Origin: Amphiura filiformis
Lineage: Eukaryota > Echinodermata > Ophiuroidea > Amphilepidida > Amphiuridae
Direction of reading: 5' to 3'
Assembly (NCBI RefSeq): GCF_039555335.1
Contig: NC_092647.1
Location: forward strand, 9,989,274 to 10,053,273
Length of the DNA: 64,000 bases
The notes under the pieces are model-generated. The model saw only the letters and a program-made list of their open reading frames with translations. It did no database searches and had not been told where the DNA came from. The translations under genes were made by a program, and so were the position numbers. Numbering within the stretch: the first letter of the stretch is position 1; every line of letters starts with the position of its first letter. Of the stretch, positions 47,092 to 58,223 are shown one piece after another.

Positions 47092-47240
47092 ATTTGCACA
47101 ATATGCCAGGACAGGAGGGCAATGTTCAGGATGAGATGCGCAAACCGCATCTGTGGAAAATGTATACAACAATTCTTTGAATTAATTCAAGGAGGAGGAG
47201 AACAGTCAAAATGCCTCATTTTGACTTCTTTTTTCCCATT
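47092..47240 (+). pseudogene. RING exon, unit 1 (degenerate)
   Basis: It is preceded by TTCACTTTTCAG and followed by GTAAGTTTGAGGG, the same splice sites as units 2 and 3. It encodes ICTICQDRRAMFRMRCANRI-CGKC, a C3HC4-type RING start, but the metal-binding His is Arg (CANRIC against CNNHIC). The final Cys pair region is shortened so that only one cysteine of CPFC-like sequence remains. It cannot fold as a complete RING. Confidence 0.75.
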
Positions 47241-48333
47241 GTAAGTTTGAGGGAAAATATGCATCATTACAAATTTGATCAATTATCTATGCCAAAGCAT
47301 AAGGCCTCTTACAGTCTCAACCAATGCTGGATACATCATCATGAAAGGTTTCTTTAAGCACAGAATGTCAAGAGAATTGGGCACTTTTACAATATGGAAA
47401 TGTCCCTCTTAAATAGGCATGGAATGTGAGGAAGCAAATAATGAATTCTATTGGGCCGAACAGTAATTAGTTTGGCTTTGACTGGAAAGTATTATAGAGT
47501 GAAGGTGATCATATTGTGATATTTATTTACTTTTCAGATTTGCACAATATGCAGGGACAAGGCTGTCATGTTCAAGTTGACCTGCGGCAACCACATTTGT
47601 GGTTATTGTATATACAGAAGATATTTGAAACAAACAAAGAAGAAGAAGATGATGATCCAGCCAAATGCCCCTTTTGTAGGGATGAGCTGACCGCATTCTA
47701 CCCATTGTAAGTTTGAGGGAAAATATGCATTATTACAAATTTGACCAATTATCTATGCCCTTGTAATGGGGCACAGTCAATGGAATGTTTACTGCTCTAC
47801 CTCTTTTCATATAAAATTTGCACCAAATATAGCTCAACACATGCCTAATCTATTTTCAATTGTTACCCAAATTTAATTTGCACATTTCCAGATAATTAAG
47901 TCTTAAAACAATACGGTTGTAAAGTATTACGCATTTCATAGCTATCCCCTTATCTCAAGGATTACCCAAACCCACTGAAATAGTGAAAAATGTTTTTATT
48001 TTAGAAATTTGGAATGATTTGAAAAAATGTTTTTATTTTTAAAAAAATTGGAATATTTTTAATATGTTTAACATGAAATGATTGTGTTTCACTCCCGATC
48101 TTGAGGTAAACCAAAGGCCTTTAACGTCATCCTCAACCAATGCTGGATATAAAAGGTTTCTTTGGGCACAGAATGTCACAAAATTGGGCACTTTTCAAAA
48201 TATGGAAATGACCCTCTGTCAAATATGCATGGAATGCGAGGAAGCAAATAATGAATTCTATTGGGTCCAACAGTAATTAGTTTGGCTTTGACTGGAAAGT
48301 ATTATAGAGTGAAGGTGATCATATTGTGATATT
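47240..48333 (+). repeat. Tandemly duplicated RING-unit intron sequence
   Basis: Introns following each RING exon share long blocks, for example AAATATGCATTATTACAAAT and GGCATGGAATG(T/C)GAGGAAGC and the pre-acceptor block GGTGATCATATTGTGATATT. Unit 1 has a shorter intron (47241-47537). Units 2 and 3 contain an extra approximately 350-bp block (about 47756-48080 and 51355-51690). The array arose by tandem duplication. A frame CQICMECEEANNEFYW near 48217-48264 recurs in each unit and might be a second short Cys-containing exon. Confidence 0.75.
47538..47706 (+). pseudogene. RING exon, unit 2 (frameshifted)
   Basis: Perfect flanking splice sites (TTTTCAG and GTAAGTTTGAGGG) bound the exon. The first half reads ICTICRDKAVMFKLTCGNHI-CGYC with all first-half ligands. 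A 2-base gain just after CGYC (TGTATATACAG against TGTTTACAG in unit 3) moves the second half (DDDPAKCPFCRDELTAFYP) out of frame. Confidence 0.8.
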
Positions 48334-50275
48334 CAGTGTTGTAGTCGAGTCCTCGTCATCCGAGTCCGAGTCCGAGTCCGAGTCCTTGGTGTCCGAGTCC
48401 AAGTCCGAGTCCGAGTCCCTGCCAATTTCTGATGTCCGAGTCCGAGTCCGAGTCCGAGTCCTCAATGTTCGAGTCCGAGTCCGAGTCTTTATGTATAAAA
48501 TTCAAACGTAGGCCTATACTTAACCAGAATTTTAGTTCTATAATTTTTTCTTGTAAATACATAATTTGCTAGTCCCCCTAGCATGCCTAGTATTGTTTTG
48601 GGACTGTGCAATAATTATATGAGCCCGGGAGGGGTGAAATTGCAAAAAATGCCCCTCTCGGCCTGCCAAACCCCCCCTTCCCGACCTGCCAAAAATCTTT
48701 GCACCCCCCTTTGCACATGCCATTTAGATACATGTTGCAAGCGCAGCGAGCAGGGTAATTTGCAAGCGTTTCCGTACTGTTTCAGTTCTATAAGCCTTTT
48801 AGAGCATTTTATTTTTTTTGTCTTTCAATGTTTATTAGATTTTTATTATGAGAAAAACAATTATCAACAAATTACAGTAATCACAAAAAAAAATAAAAAA
48901 ACAACAGCAGACAACAAATTTTAACATGAAAGTACATTTGTACATTGTTGCATTTGTTGGGTAATTCAAAATATACATGTATATCATGATCATGCAGCCA
49001 TTACCTAACATAAAAGAAAGTATTTGAAAGGTGCTCCATATGTGCCAAAAATTCCTTGTTCCCCCTCTCGGTTTGCCAAAAATTGCTTCCACCCTCCCTT
49101 TCGATCGGCCAAAAAAAAAACCTCCCCCCCCCCCTCCAATGCTCATAATGTTTGCTTCTAAAGCCCCTTAGGTAGCATACCTTGAAACCGGGGGATTTCA
49201 ATTTTGAGGACTAATTGTTCAAAAAAGGGGGTCATTCAGTGTAGGCTATATACTAAAAAAAAACCCGGTGTCATTGAGTGTAGGGTTTGCCAAAAATAAT
49301 GGGGTCATTTCATGGGCACATGACGTATGTCAATATATGGGAGTGCTCCTGCCCCCGGGCCTTGAAACAGAGTATAATCACAGACTCACAGTAACTTAGG
49401 CTTATGTTTTAAAGAGGCAAAAGATGCAATATGACAATCAAAATATGACGTCACTACCAAACTGCAGGTGCCAAACGAAGGGGTGTTGGATCTGGCTGTA
49501 TATAGGCCTATGCAGTATTATTCCGGGGGTGGGGGAGGGGTCACTCACATGTAAAGGTGGTACAGGTATGTGCTGCGGTCAAAGGTCCCTTTTTCGGGCT
49601 CTCCGACAGTTCATTAAGACCCACATTTGCATCATGCTCTAGTTCATTAAGCCTAACACTCTGAAAATTGTAGGTCTTTAGCTCAAATTTGGAAACATTT
49701 TAAAATTATTAGCTCCAAAGCCCACATGTATAATTCGCCCAATTTTTAGTTCACGTGAGACCTCCACAAAAATGTTGAAATTTCAGTTCATTAAGCCCCT
49801 ATTTTGCCCCCAAATCGGCACCGCACACCCCTACCAAAATTTAATTTTAATGCCCCAGAGTATTATTATTCATTCTAGACTTGCGTCTAACAAAGCAGTC
49901 ATGTCAAAACAAACGATTATGATTAAAATCCATTTAACCAATTAAAGATGTAACTGAAAGCAATCTTGCTTTTTGGTTGTAGGCCTACTTTTATTTACAA
50001 ACTAAATTTATTTGCATGCAAATCACGTGTTGTGATCATTGATCAAGCATAAGAGGAAGTTTTCAATGAACGAAAATAAAAGACCTAAAAAGACCCTATT
50101 TTGCCGGACGCGAGGAGGACTCGGAGCCGAGTCCCCGAGTCCTTGGGGTCCGAGTCCAAGTCCGAGTCCGAGTCCTTAGCTCCCGAGTCCAAGTCCGAGT
50201 CCGAGTCCTTGAAAAAAGGACTCGAGTCCGGACTCGAGTCGAGTCCGAGTCCGAGTCCCGAGTCCTCCAACACTG
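48334..50275. mobile_element. hAT-like element with CCGAGT hexamer ends, 1.94 kb
   Basis: The ends CAGTGTTG(T) and CAACACTG are inverted and a perfect 8-bp duplication GTGATATT flanks it (48326-48333, 50276-50283). The uninterrupted site is visible upstream of RING exon 2. Each end carries an array of GTCCGA hexamers (48352-48488 and 50102-50265) in inverted arrangement. No transposase is seen inside. A split TTA-type MITE relative occupies about 48600-49170. Confidence 0.9.
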
Positions 50276-50297
50276 GTGATATTTATTTACTTTTCAG

Positions 50298-50467
50298 ATA
50301 TGCACAATATGTATGGACCATACGGTGATGTTTAAATTGACCTGCAATAACCACATTTGTGGTTATTGTTTACAGAACATATTTCAAGCCAATAAAGAAC
50401 AAGATGACGACGATGATCCAGCCAAATGCCCCTTTTGTAGGGATGAACTGACAGCGTTCTACCCATT
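50298..50467 (+). CDS. RING-finger exon, unit 3 (intact)
   Basis: A 170-bp exon between TTTTCAG and GTAAGTTTGAGGG encodes ICTICMDHTVMFKLTCNNHI, then CGYCLQNIFQANKEQ, five aspartates and PAKCPFCRDELTAFYP. The ligand series C-x2-C, C-x-H-x2-C-x2-C, C-x2-C is a complete C3HC4 RING, a fold usually acting as an E3 ubiquitin ligase that recruits E2 enzymes. The exon starts in phase 0 and ends in phase 2. It is the only uninterrupted complete copy of the four. The hAT-like element lies 14 bp before its acceptor, so the branch-point region was displaced. Neighbouring exons of the host gene are unknown except the possible C2H2 part at 63329. Confidence 0.75.
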
Positions 50468-50480
50468 GTAAGTTTGAGGG

Positions 50481-51322
50481 TGGCCATGCGTTTTGAATTG
50501 GGCCAGTAAATAGGTGGAGATGTTACATGCGCGCGACATTTTAGGGTTCATCTTTTTAATTTTCTCAGTTAATATGCAGCCTATGTAGTTAAATTTGGTG
50601 TCAAATTAAAGCTTGTGATGAGACCAATACAGTAAACCTTAAAAAAGTTGTAAAAATTTATTAACATTTGAATAATTTGCATCTAATTAGCATAATGTGC
50701 GGGGTGGAGGATGATCAGGAGGAGGATGATCAGGAGGAGCAAATTTAATAAAAGTGACCCCCAGGGGTCATATGATGCAAGAGGTCCATTTCTTTTTTCA
50801 CATTTTACAATTCACTTTAAACTGCATACTATAACACCATACAATCATATTCCAGGTAATTTAATTTGCTTTGAGAAGCAATTTTGCATATTTTATTTTC
50901 CGTTCGGGTTATACATTGAAGTCAATGGGAAAATATGCCTTGAAAGAGGCTGGCGCAAAATCATTTTAATATAATTGAACCCTATGATGTTATATATGTA
51001 TTTAAAGCTCTGACTGAGAGGAATTCAAATATGGAACATATGTGGGGTGAAGCTAACTTTTTTTTTTAATTTGTCAAATTTTACATTTTTTCCCTAAAAT
51101 ATTTGGTATTTACAGTTTCATAACTCCTTAGTGTTACACCTGGTGTCAATTTAAAGTGCATTTTTGGATTCCTTGGTTCATTTGCAGCTAGAAAATGTAT
51201 ACTTTTATATATGTTGGGTATAATATGTGAAAGATATTCATATCTAAACAAAAAAACATGCAATTTTCATCTCGCTGAAAACATGTAACGACACGCCTAA
51301 CTCAAAACGCATGACCAGCGTA
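50481..51322. mobile_element. TIR element in RING intron 3, 0.84 kb
   Basis: TGGCCATGCGTTTTGAATTG just after GTAAGTTTGAGGG and its imperfect complement ending ATGACCAGCG interrupt intron sequence that is continuous in unit 2 (GAGGGAAAATATGCATT). No transposase or clear target duplication is seen. Confidence 0.75.
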
Positions 51323-51946
51323 GAATATGCATTATTACAAATTTGACCAATTATCTATCCCCGTGTAACGGGGCACAGTCTACGGGATATATTGTGCTCT
51401 ACCTCTTTTGATTTAATAAAATTTGCACCAAATATAGCTCAACACATGCTTAATCTATTTTCAATTGTTACCCAAATTTAATTTGCACGTTTTCAGATAA
51501 TTAAGCCTTAAAACAATAAGCTTGTAAAGTAATACACATTTCATACATATCCCCTTATCTCACAGATTACCTAAACCCATTGAAATAGTGAAAAATGTTT
51601 TTAATTTGGAATGATTTAGAAAAATGTTTTAAATTTAGAAATTGGGAATTATTTGGAATGTTTTTAACATATGTTTAACATGAAATGATTGTGTTTCACT
51701 GCCGATCTTGAGGTGAACCAAAGGCCTTTAACGTCATCCTCAACCAATGCTGGATATATAAAAGGTTTCTTAGAGCACATAATTGGGCACTTTTAACAAT
51801 ATGGAAACGTCCCTCTGTCAAATATGCATGGAATGCGAGGAAGCAAATAATGAATTCTATTGGGTCCAACAGTAATTAGTTTGGCTTTGACTGGAAAGTA
51901 TTATAGAGTGAAGGTGATCACATTGTGATATTTATTTACTTTTCAG

Positions 51947-51958
51947 ATTTGCACAATA
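51947..51958 (+). pseudogene. RING exon, unit 4, first 12 bases
   Basis: After a TTTTCAG acceptor the exon begins ATTTGCACAATA and is then cut by the ISL2EU element. The remainder resumes at about 63146. Confidence 0.75.
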
Positions 51959-52348
51959 GATCCTTTGCACGGTCAGTATCGATTTTTTCCGTCCGCCATT
52001 TGTACGGGGCTCGCCGCAGAGCTCTGTCGACTGCTGTTTTACTACGTTTACAATTACACCGGTCGGTAAATGAACTTACATATCACGTGACAGCTGATGC
52101 GCATTTTTTTACTTTTTTTCCTTTATTTGCAAGTAAAACACATGTTAGACATCAAAATCATTACAATAATATAAAAACAAATTTACATGTGTACAATAAC
52201 GCAATTTATGTTGAATTATACAAGAAATAGAAAATATTGACAGCGAACTGAACGTTACTCCGGCATATTTCGCGTCCTTTTAAACTTCCGTGTTTACAAT
52301 TAGAACTGCATGTGTGAAAAAGCTACAGTAAAACTCCAATTTCTCGCC

Positions 52349-55300
52349 ATGATTTACTCAGAATATTTTAAATCCAAGCTCAAAGGGACCGCCAAAACTC
52401 GTTACATTGAAAAAATGAAAAATGTGGACTGACAACGGACCCGTATTGCCTGAAAGACGATGCTTGGGATGCTAGACCGGCGACAATTCCCAATATCCAA
52501 CCATGGGATATTTCAGTGTACATGATACATACGCCAAGTCCGTACACCAAAGAAGCAACAAAGGTAAAGAAACAAACATCTTACATTAATTAAATAATAT
52601 TAATAACTAGCCTGAATTTGCACTAAATCTGAATAGAATTAGGAAGGAGAAATAATGCTACGACACGCACATTTTTAATTTTACAACATAAATCATGTCA
52701 CTGTCATGATCATGAGTGTCAGCTCAGATGACATGGACATGATGGATGCACTTGCTAAAGTTACAACCTGAACTGAAGTTGAACATATTACAATTTACAT
52801 GTTGAAACTTACATGTAACATGATAAGCTTACATTAACTGTCAATGGTCACTACAAGCAGTCCAGTGCAGGGTGATATTAGATAATTAGGTCGGACAACA
52901 GCATTATTTCTACTGACCACCTTATATATGCAATGCAAGGATTATTCAGTAAACATCGCAAACATTATACATTTTTAGATCTGAGAAGGAGTGGCTTCAA
53001 AATATCAACCCTGACAACTGATAACAACAATAGTGTCCTGAGCCTTTCACCATTCTTATTCATGTTTTATCTTCACAGGCGTTCAAGGGGTGTATTGGAG
53101 CTGACAATTTTGTCGAGGCAGGTTGGGTGAGGTCCCTTCGTCTTCATCAATATGGTGATCGGTTCCTTGTGTCAGCGAGAGTGCGCCATTCTATGGCAGT
53201 AAGAGCAACCCTTACCAGTGTGTGGTTTGTGGCAGAGGCAAGCGGTGAAATCATGGCGGCTCACTGTGATTGTATGGCTGGGTAAGCTACATTATTTTGA
53301 TGCGTTGACCTACAGTGAAAAGTGTGTGTTCTGATGACCAGAGACTTGTGGCAAAAAGTGCAGGTTACCTGCAATTGCGTAAATTTTTATGAATCATACG
53401 CGCCTAATCGCATTTTGGACTTTCACCACGAGCCTCAGAAGAAATCAAGCAAGCAGTGTATTTAATATTCTTCCTAAATAATAATTTGTCCAAAAGCAAA
53501 TTGAACCACAGACAATCAAATGAAATTAAATAATGATCGGGTCCGACACAGCAACTGAATGTTTCAATTATTGTTTTTTAAAAACTTGCCATTTTAGCAA
53601 TTCCTGTATGATGGAAGCAGTTGGTTAAAAAATAATAGTAATTTATATTGAACAAACTGACCAAATAATAGTTACTGCACAGTAGTCGGTACATTTAATT
53701 GTCACTTACGTCTACATGCTAGTTTTTTGTTTATTAGGCCGAAAAAGATATCATTTTAACATTAATGTTTGTTTTGAATTCCAGACTTGGTGAAACTTGT
53801 TCGCATGTTGCATGTGCAATGTCAGCTGTTGCCCGGGCTGTATTCATTCGGAAGCAAAGTGGATTAGATGCATGCACATCTCAGAAGTGTGAATGGCTTC
53901 CACCAACACAAGAGGTGAGTTTTTATTTTTATTTTTTAATAGTAAACATACAAGCTTGTTCTCAATGTACATGTGTTTGCCCATAATCCTGGCATGCCTT
54001 TTAGAATTGAAAATGTATTATTTAAAAAAATAAAATTTAAAAAAAATGTATAAAAAATAAAATAAACAAATAAATTTAATTATCATTCCTTTAGACATTG
54101 TATTTATTACCTTGTACTGCAAAAATGGCTTTGAACAGACCATTACTTTATTTTGCCTTCAAATGCCTTGCAATGTGTCTAATTAAAGGTGTGTGAATAA
54201 CAAGATCATTTAATGGAGTTTATGTGTTTACTTTATTTTTAGGTATCTGCTGCAATGGTTAGAGATATCGCTTTTGTTCGGCCAAGCACAAAGAAGAAGA
54301 AGGCATTAGCATCATCTCCATCCACCCCAGCAAGCAAGCTCCCACGCACCGCCATGACCTCTCCAAATCAGCAGAGGAATAGCGACGCCTTTTCATCTCC
54401 ATCCACCCCAACTAGGAAGCTCCCACGCACCTCCATGACCTCTCCAAATCAGCAGAGGAATAGCGACGCCTTTTCATCTCCTCCAACTACCCCATCGCGC
54501 AAGGCTAAACTGAAATCCATTCCCCCGCCAACTAAAGCTGAACTGGACGAGTGTTATGCGTCACTGGACAGATGCGAACAGAAGCCTGCTATTCTACGGG
54601 TCTTGGATGACTATGCAAAGAACTTTATTCCTGTAAGCCGTGACCCAAGGTTTCCCCGAGCCCTCGGATACCTGTACAACCCAGATACGCTGGAACTTGG
54701 CTACTTAGATCTACTGACAGAGTGTGAAAGGGTGTATTCGACTGTGCAGGTAAATAATTTTCTTTGTTGAAAAGTGTGTTTCTAATATTGCATCATGCTT
54801 AAGATAAGTATCTACTGTGATGGAGCATTTTGCATAATACCTGGCTTGGTAAAGCAAACAAAAGGGAACACAGGCAAAATAGTTGTCTTGAAAGTTTTCG
54901 CCTGTCGTGATCAGAGTTGTAACTGGGGTTGTAACACACTTATTTATCTACTATATGTGCTAACCATTAACCCAAGAGCTGAATTAGTGTAAAACATTTG
55001 AATATATCATGCCTGGCAGAATAGTTTAACCATGGCAGGCAATAATGTTCTGCGCCGGTTCTGCGCCACGCCGCCATATTACTGCGTGGCACACTTGTCA
55101 ATGGTAGAACACACACAATTATTCTGCCTGGCAAATACAATGCTCTCATCACAATCACCTGTGATGGGAGACTATGAAATTACATGTTCATGTATTTGAA
55201 TGTGCTGCTATCCTTATCTATTTACAGGTAACAGATGAACAGATCGAGTTGGTGGAGAAAAGCTCCAGGGACCAGGCAAATTGTCATCTATGGTTTCATC

Positions 55301-56761
55301 AGAGAACTGGACGTGTAACAGCTTCCATCTTTAAGGCAGCATGTTGTACCAACCCAGCCATGCCGGCGCAGAGCCTTGTAAGCGCATTTGTTCTCCAGAA
55401 GCACATCGCTTTTCTTCTGCAGCAACTAGGTTGGTATTATTTTAATGTAAATTTACAGTATATGTTGCTGTACTTGACAAAAATCTATTGCATTGTTCTT
55501 GGAAAATACTGTGTTTCCCTCAAGTGGTCATTTTGGGTAGGGCAATTATTTGACCACTTTCAAACACCACAACCCCCCTCCCCATGGCAGCAAAACCTTC
55601 ATTCCTTGCTACTGTAAAAACACTTTAATTCAATGGAATTAAATTTCTCGAATTTGAAATTTGGTACACTGTAAACAATGCCAAATTTTAATGTTGCGGA
55701 TTTTTGCCTACAGCGAAATTCACGAAATTAAATTGCCCGCAAAATTAACTTGTTTTACAGTATTCGTGCAATACTTGGTATCTTTGAAGTGGCCCCTCAA
55801 CGTGTATTATGTACTCGGATATGAATCGTGAATGGACTGGTCAAGCGTACTTTTTACCTAAGTATGGCTAGTCAAATGATTACAACAGAATGAGCTCGTA
55901 TCCATTATAATGGTACCTCTATCAGTGGAATTAAGGCATGTTTATTAACATGTTTTTTTGTTCTTTTCTACTTAGGTACGGTTGTGAACATGAAGATAAA
56001 GCAAGAAAGGCTTTCATCGAAGCGACTCGCACAGCGACACGAAAACTTCACCTGTAGAGAAGCAGGTTTACACCTCAGCGCAGAACATCCATTCATAGCA
56101 GCCAGCCCAGATGGCATTATAAGTTGTGATTGCTGTGGGGAAGGACTTCTAGAGGTAAATGCCCTTTACTTACTGCGACAAGGATCTCCCAAACAAGGAG
56201 AACTATGATCATGAGGCGATGAAGACTTTTTGCATGGCACCAGACACCGACTCAGATACTCTAGAATTGAAGCATAACCACCCATACTATTACCAAGTGC
56301 AAGCCCAAATGAACGTTTGCAAAAAGCCATATTGCGATTTTGTGATTTGGAATCACAAAGATCTTATCGTTAGACGGATTTATCGGGACACTGATTTCTT
56401 CGCAGACCAAATCCCTCAGGTGGAACATTTTATCAAATACGGCGTTCTGCCAGAACTGGTTGGCAAATGGCTAACGAGGCAGGTAGTGGCAGGGCATGAT
56501 GGGATTGTTCTGAAAGATGTAGTTAACCACGAGGAACCAGCTGATAATGACACAGAGGATACTATGGGTAAGCTGGTGTGCTACTGCAACATGCCAGCCC
56601 ATGATGAGGAGTGCATGCTGAAGTGTGCAAACAAAGACTGTGCAATTAAGTACTTCCACATGGAATGTCTGAGAATACGATGTCCACCCAAGGGAAAGTG
56701 GTACTGCCCATATTGCAGAACTTTGCCAAAGTTTAAGAGGGGAAAACAAAACAAAAAGTGA
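52349..56761 (+). CDS. SWIM-YqaJ nuclease-PHD protein of ISL2EU transposon (six exons, frame-broken)
   Basis: Exons: 52349-52563, 53079-53281, 53785-53914, 54243-54749, 55228-55443, 55976-56761, about 685 residues. All joins use GT-AG and keep phase. Start MIYSEYFKSKLKG is in a fair context. Exon 1 holds DPYCLKDDAWDARP and PSPYTKEATK. Exons 2-3 form a SWIM zinc finger (AHCDCMAG-LGETCSH). Exon 4 has a duplicated Ser/Pro-rich segment. Exons 5-6 are a YqaJ-type exonuclease (WFHQRTGRVTAS; YGCEHEDKARKAF; SPDGII with the metal Asp; GLLEV, where the Glu is followed by a broken Lys codon). The end is a PHD finger (VCYCNMP...CANKDC...FHMEC...WYCPYC). Three to four single-base frame breaks occur (about 52420, 56027, 56157-56163). 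The nuclease is thought to assist transposition; its exact role is unknown. Confidence 0.88.
54300..54490 (+). repeat. In-frame 78-bp tandem duplication in exon 4
   Basis: The segment encoding KLPRT-MTSPNQQRNSDAFSS occurs twice in a row, with nearly identical DNA (CTCCAAATCAGCAGAGGAAT in both). It keeps the frame and lengthens a disordered Ser/Pro/Thr linker between the SWIM and YqaJ domains. Confidence 0.85.
55610..55762. mobile_element. Tc1-like MITE family G, copy 2 (in intron 5)
   Basis: It starts TACTGTAAAAACACTTTAAT and ends TTGTTTTACAGTA, with TA at both ends. It sits in intron 5 of the YqaJ gene. Its body (GAAATTTGGTACACTGTAAAC) is shared with copy 3. Confidence 0.8.
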
Positions 56762-57381
56762 CTGTTACAACTCTCTTGAACATTAAAAGACTGGACTCAG
56801 GGCAGATGCATAGTTTGTTTTCTCTAATGCATGATATTGAATAGATTCGGTTGGCAGCTGGAACTTCCTTCCTAAACCATTTACTTTTCAGGACTAGAAA
56901 TTCAACGAGAATCAAGGAATTGAATCTTGCGAGTCGCGACGATTCTCTCGACGATCAGATATGAGAATAAATTTCCCTCATTGAATTGTACAGTACATTG
57001 ACCAATTTTTGTTAAATTTGAATCTTGCAAAGTGAGGCGAATTTCTAGCCCTGCTTTTTGTATGATTTCACAGAAATGTTAACATACACATAGTCCTACT
57101 GCCAACATGGTTGATGTTACTAGTATCTGTCATGTACAAATAATAAAATAACATCAGTCAAGTTAGCAGTAGACCTCTAGTGTATATCACAATTAATGAA
57201 TTTCTGAAATGTTACTATAGGCCTACAATTTTGTTTGATGCAAATTCACACATGGAAACATTGGTGGTTTATTTTCTTCTGGTATTTTATTAATACAGGT
57301 CTCTCAAAACTCATTCAATTTATTTCTTCTCAGAAAAATGTTTATCACAGTTTGTACAAGTATTTATAATGCAGAAAATAT

Positions 57382-58197
57382 TGAAATGCCCTGAGCCTAC
57401 GGGTGTCTCCCTGTCTTTTTCAGGCTTTACCTTTTTTTCTTGTATGTGAAACTTTCATCAAATGTAATGACTTCGGCGATGCAATTTTGCATCGCCATCG
57501 ACTGACGAACGGACATTGACCCAGGAGAGTTTGTTGACTTGTTTACTTGCTGTATTTTGCACAAGGCGCACATTCCTGATTGTTTGCGTATTTTCGGACT
57601 TTCATAAATGAAACCCAAATTATTCCTTTTGTTAATTAATTGACGCCAATTGCTTATAAATTGTCCCATCACTTCTCTTCCTCGTTATTGTGGATGCGTC
57701 TGCATTTGTGGTATGCATTATGCAGCGGAAGGTAGACGATTTCTGCAATGAGGGCGGAGAGAGGTGGTAACGTATCAGTAGACGCACTTTTGCGTCCACT
57801 CTCGCGATGCACTTTTACGTCGCGCCCTGGCCCTGATTGGTTGGTGCTGTTGCTGGGTCGACTGGCATGTGAGAGGAGCGTGCCATGAGCGTCTTGCGTG
57901 GGCCAGTCATCCGATGCACCTTCACTTATGATTTGGAGCTTGTTGAGTTAACACGTGCATTTGTTTCTGTGCAAAGACGGCTTGACCATTTGTTTAGAGA
58001 CATGACTTTCAATATAAGCGGCAGTCTCTGTATGGTTAGGATTCGTGTTTTATTAATAAATCGTGTTATTTTGTGATTGTAGGCCTACTTCCATTGTCGT
58101 TTTGCTCCATGTTTTTAGTTCTCTGAGTTATTTATCAGGAAATCACGCATCATCCATATACCACCCGGGTATACCACACCCTGAGTAAATCATTACA
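57382..58197 (+). repeat. 5' LTR of gag-only LTR retrotransposon
   Basis: The last 122 bp (58076-58197) are repeated at 59541-59662. The full left boundary is inferred from TG at 57382 preceded by ATAT, which also follows the 3' copy. It contains a TATA-like ATATAAG (about 58011), an AATAAA signal (about 58055) and the terminal ATTACA. TTGGTGAGCAGCGGTG directly after it is a plausible primer-binding site. Confidence 0.65.
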
Positions 58198-58223
58198 TTG
58201 GTGAGCAGCGGTGCGATTTCGAT

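Noticed and set aside
48356-48562. Ser-Glu/Ser-Asp repeat proteins at 48.3 and 50.1 kb
   Set aside because: They are translations of the CCGAGT hexamer arrays at the ends of the hAT-like element.
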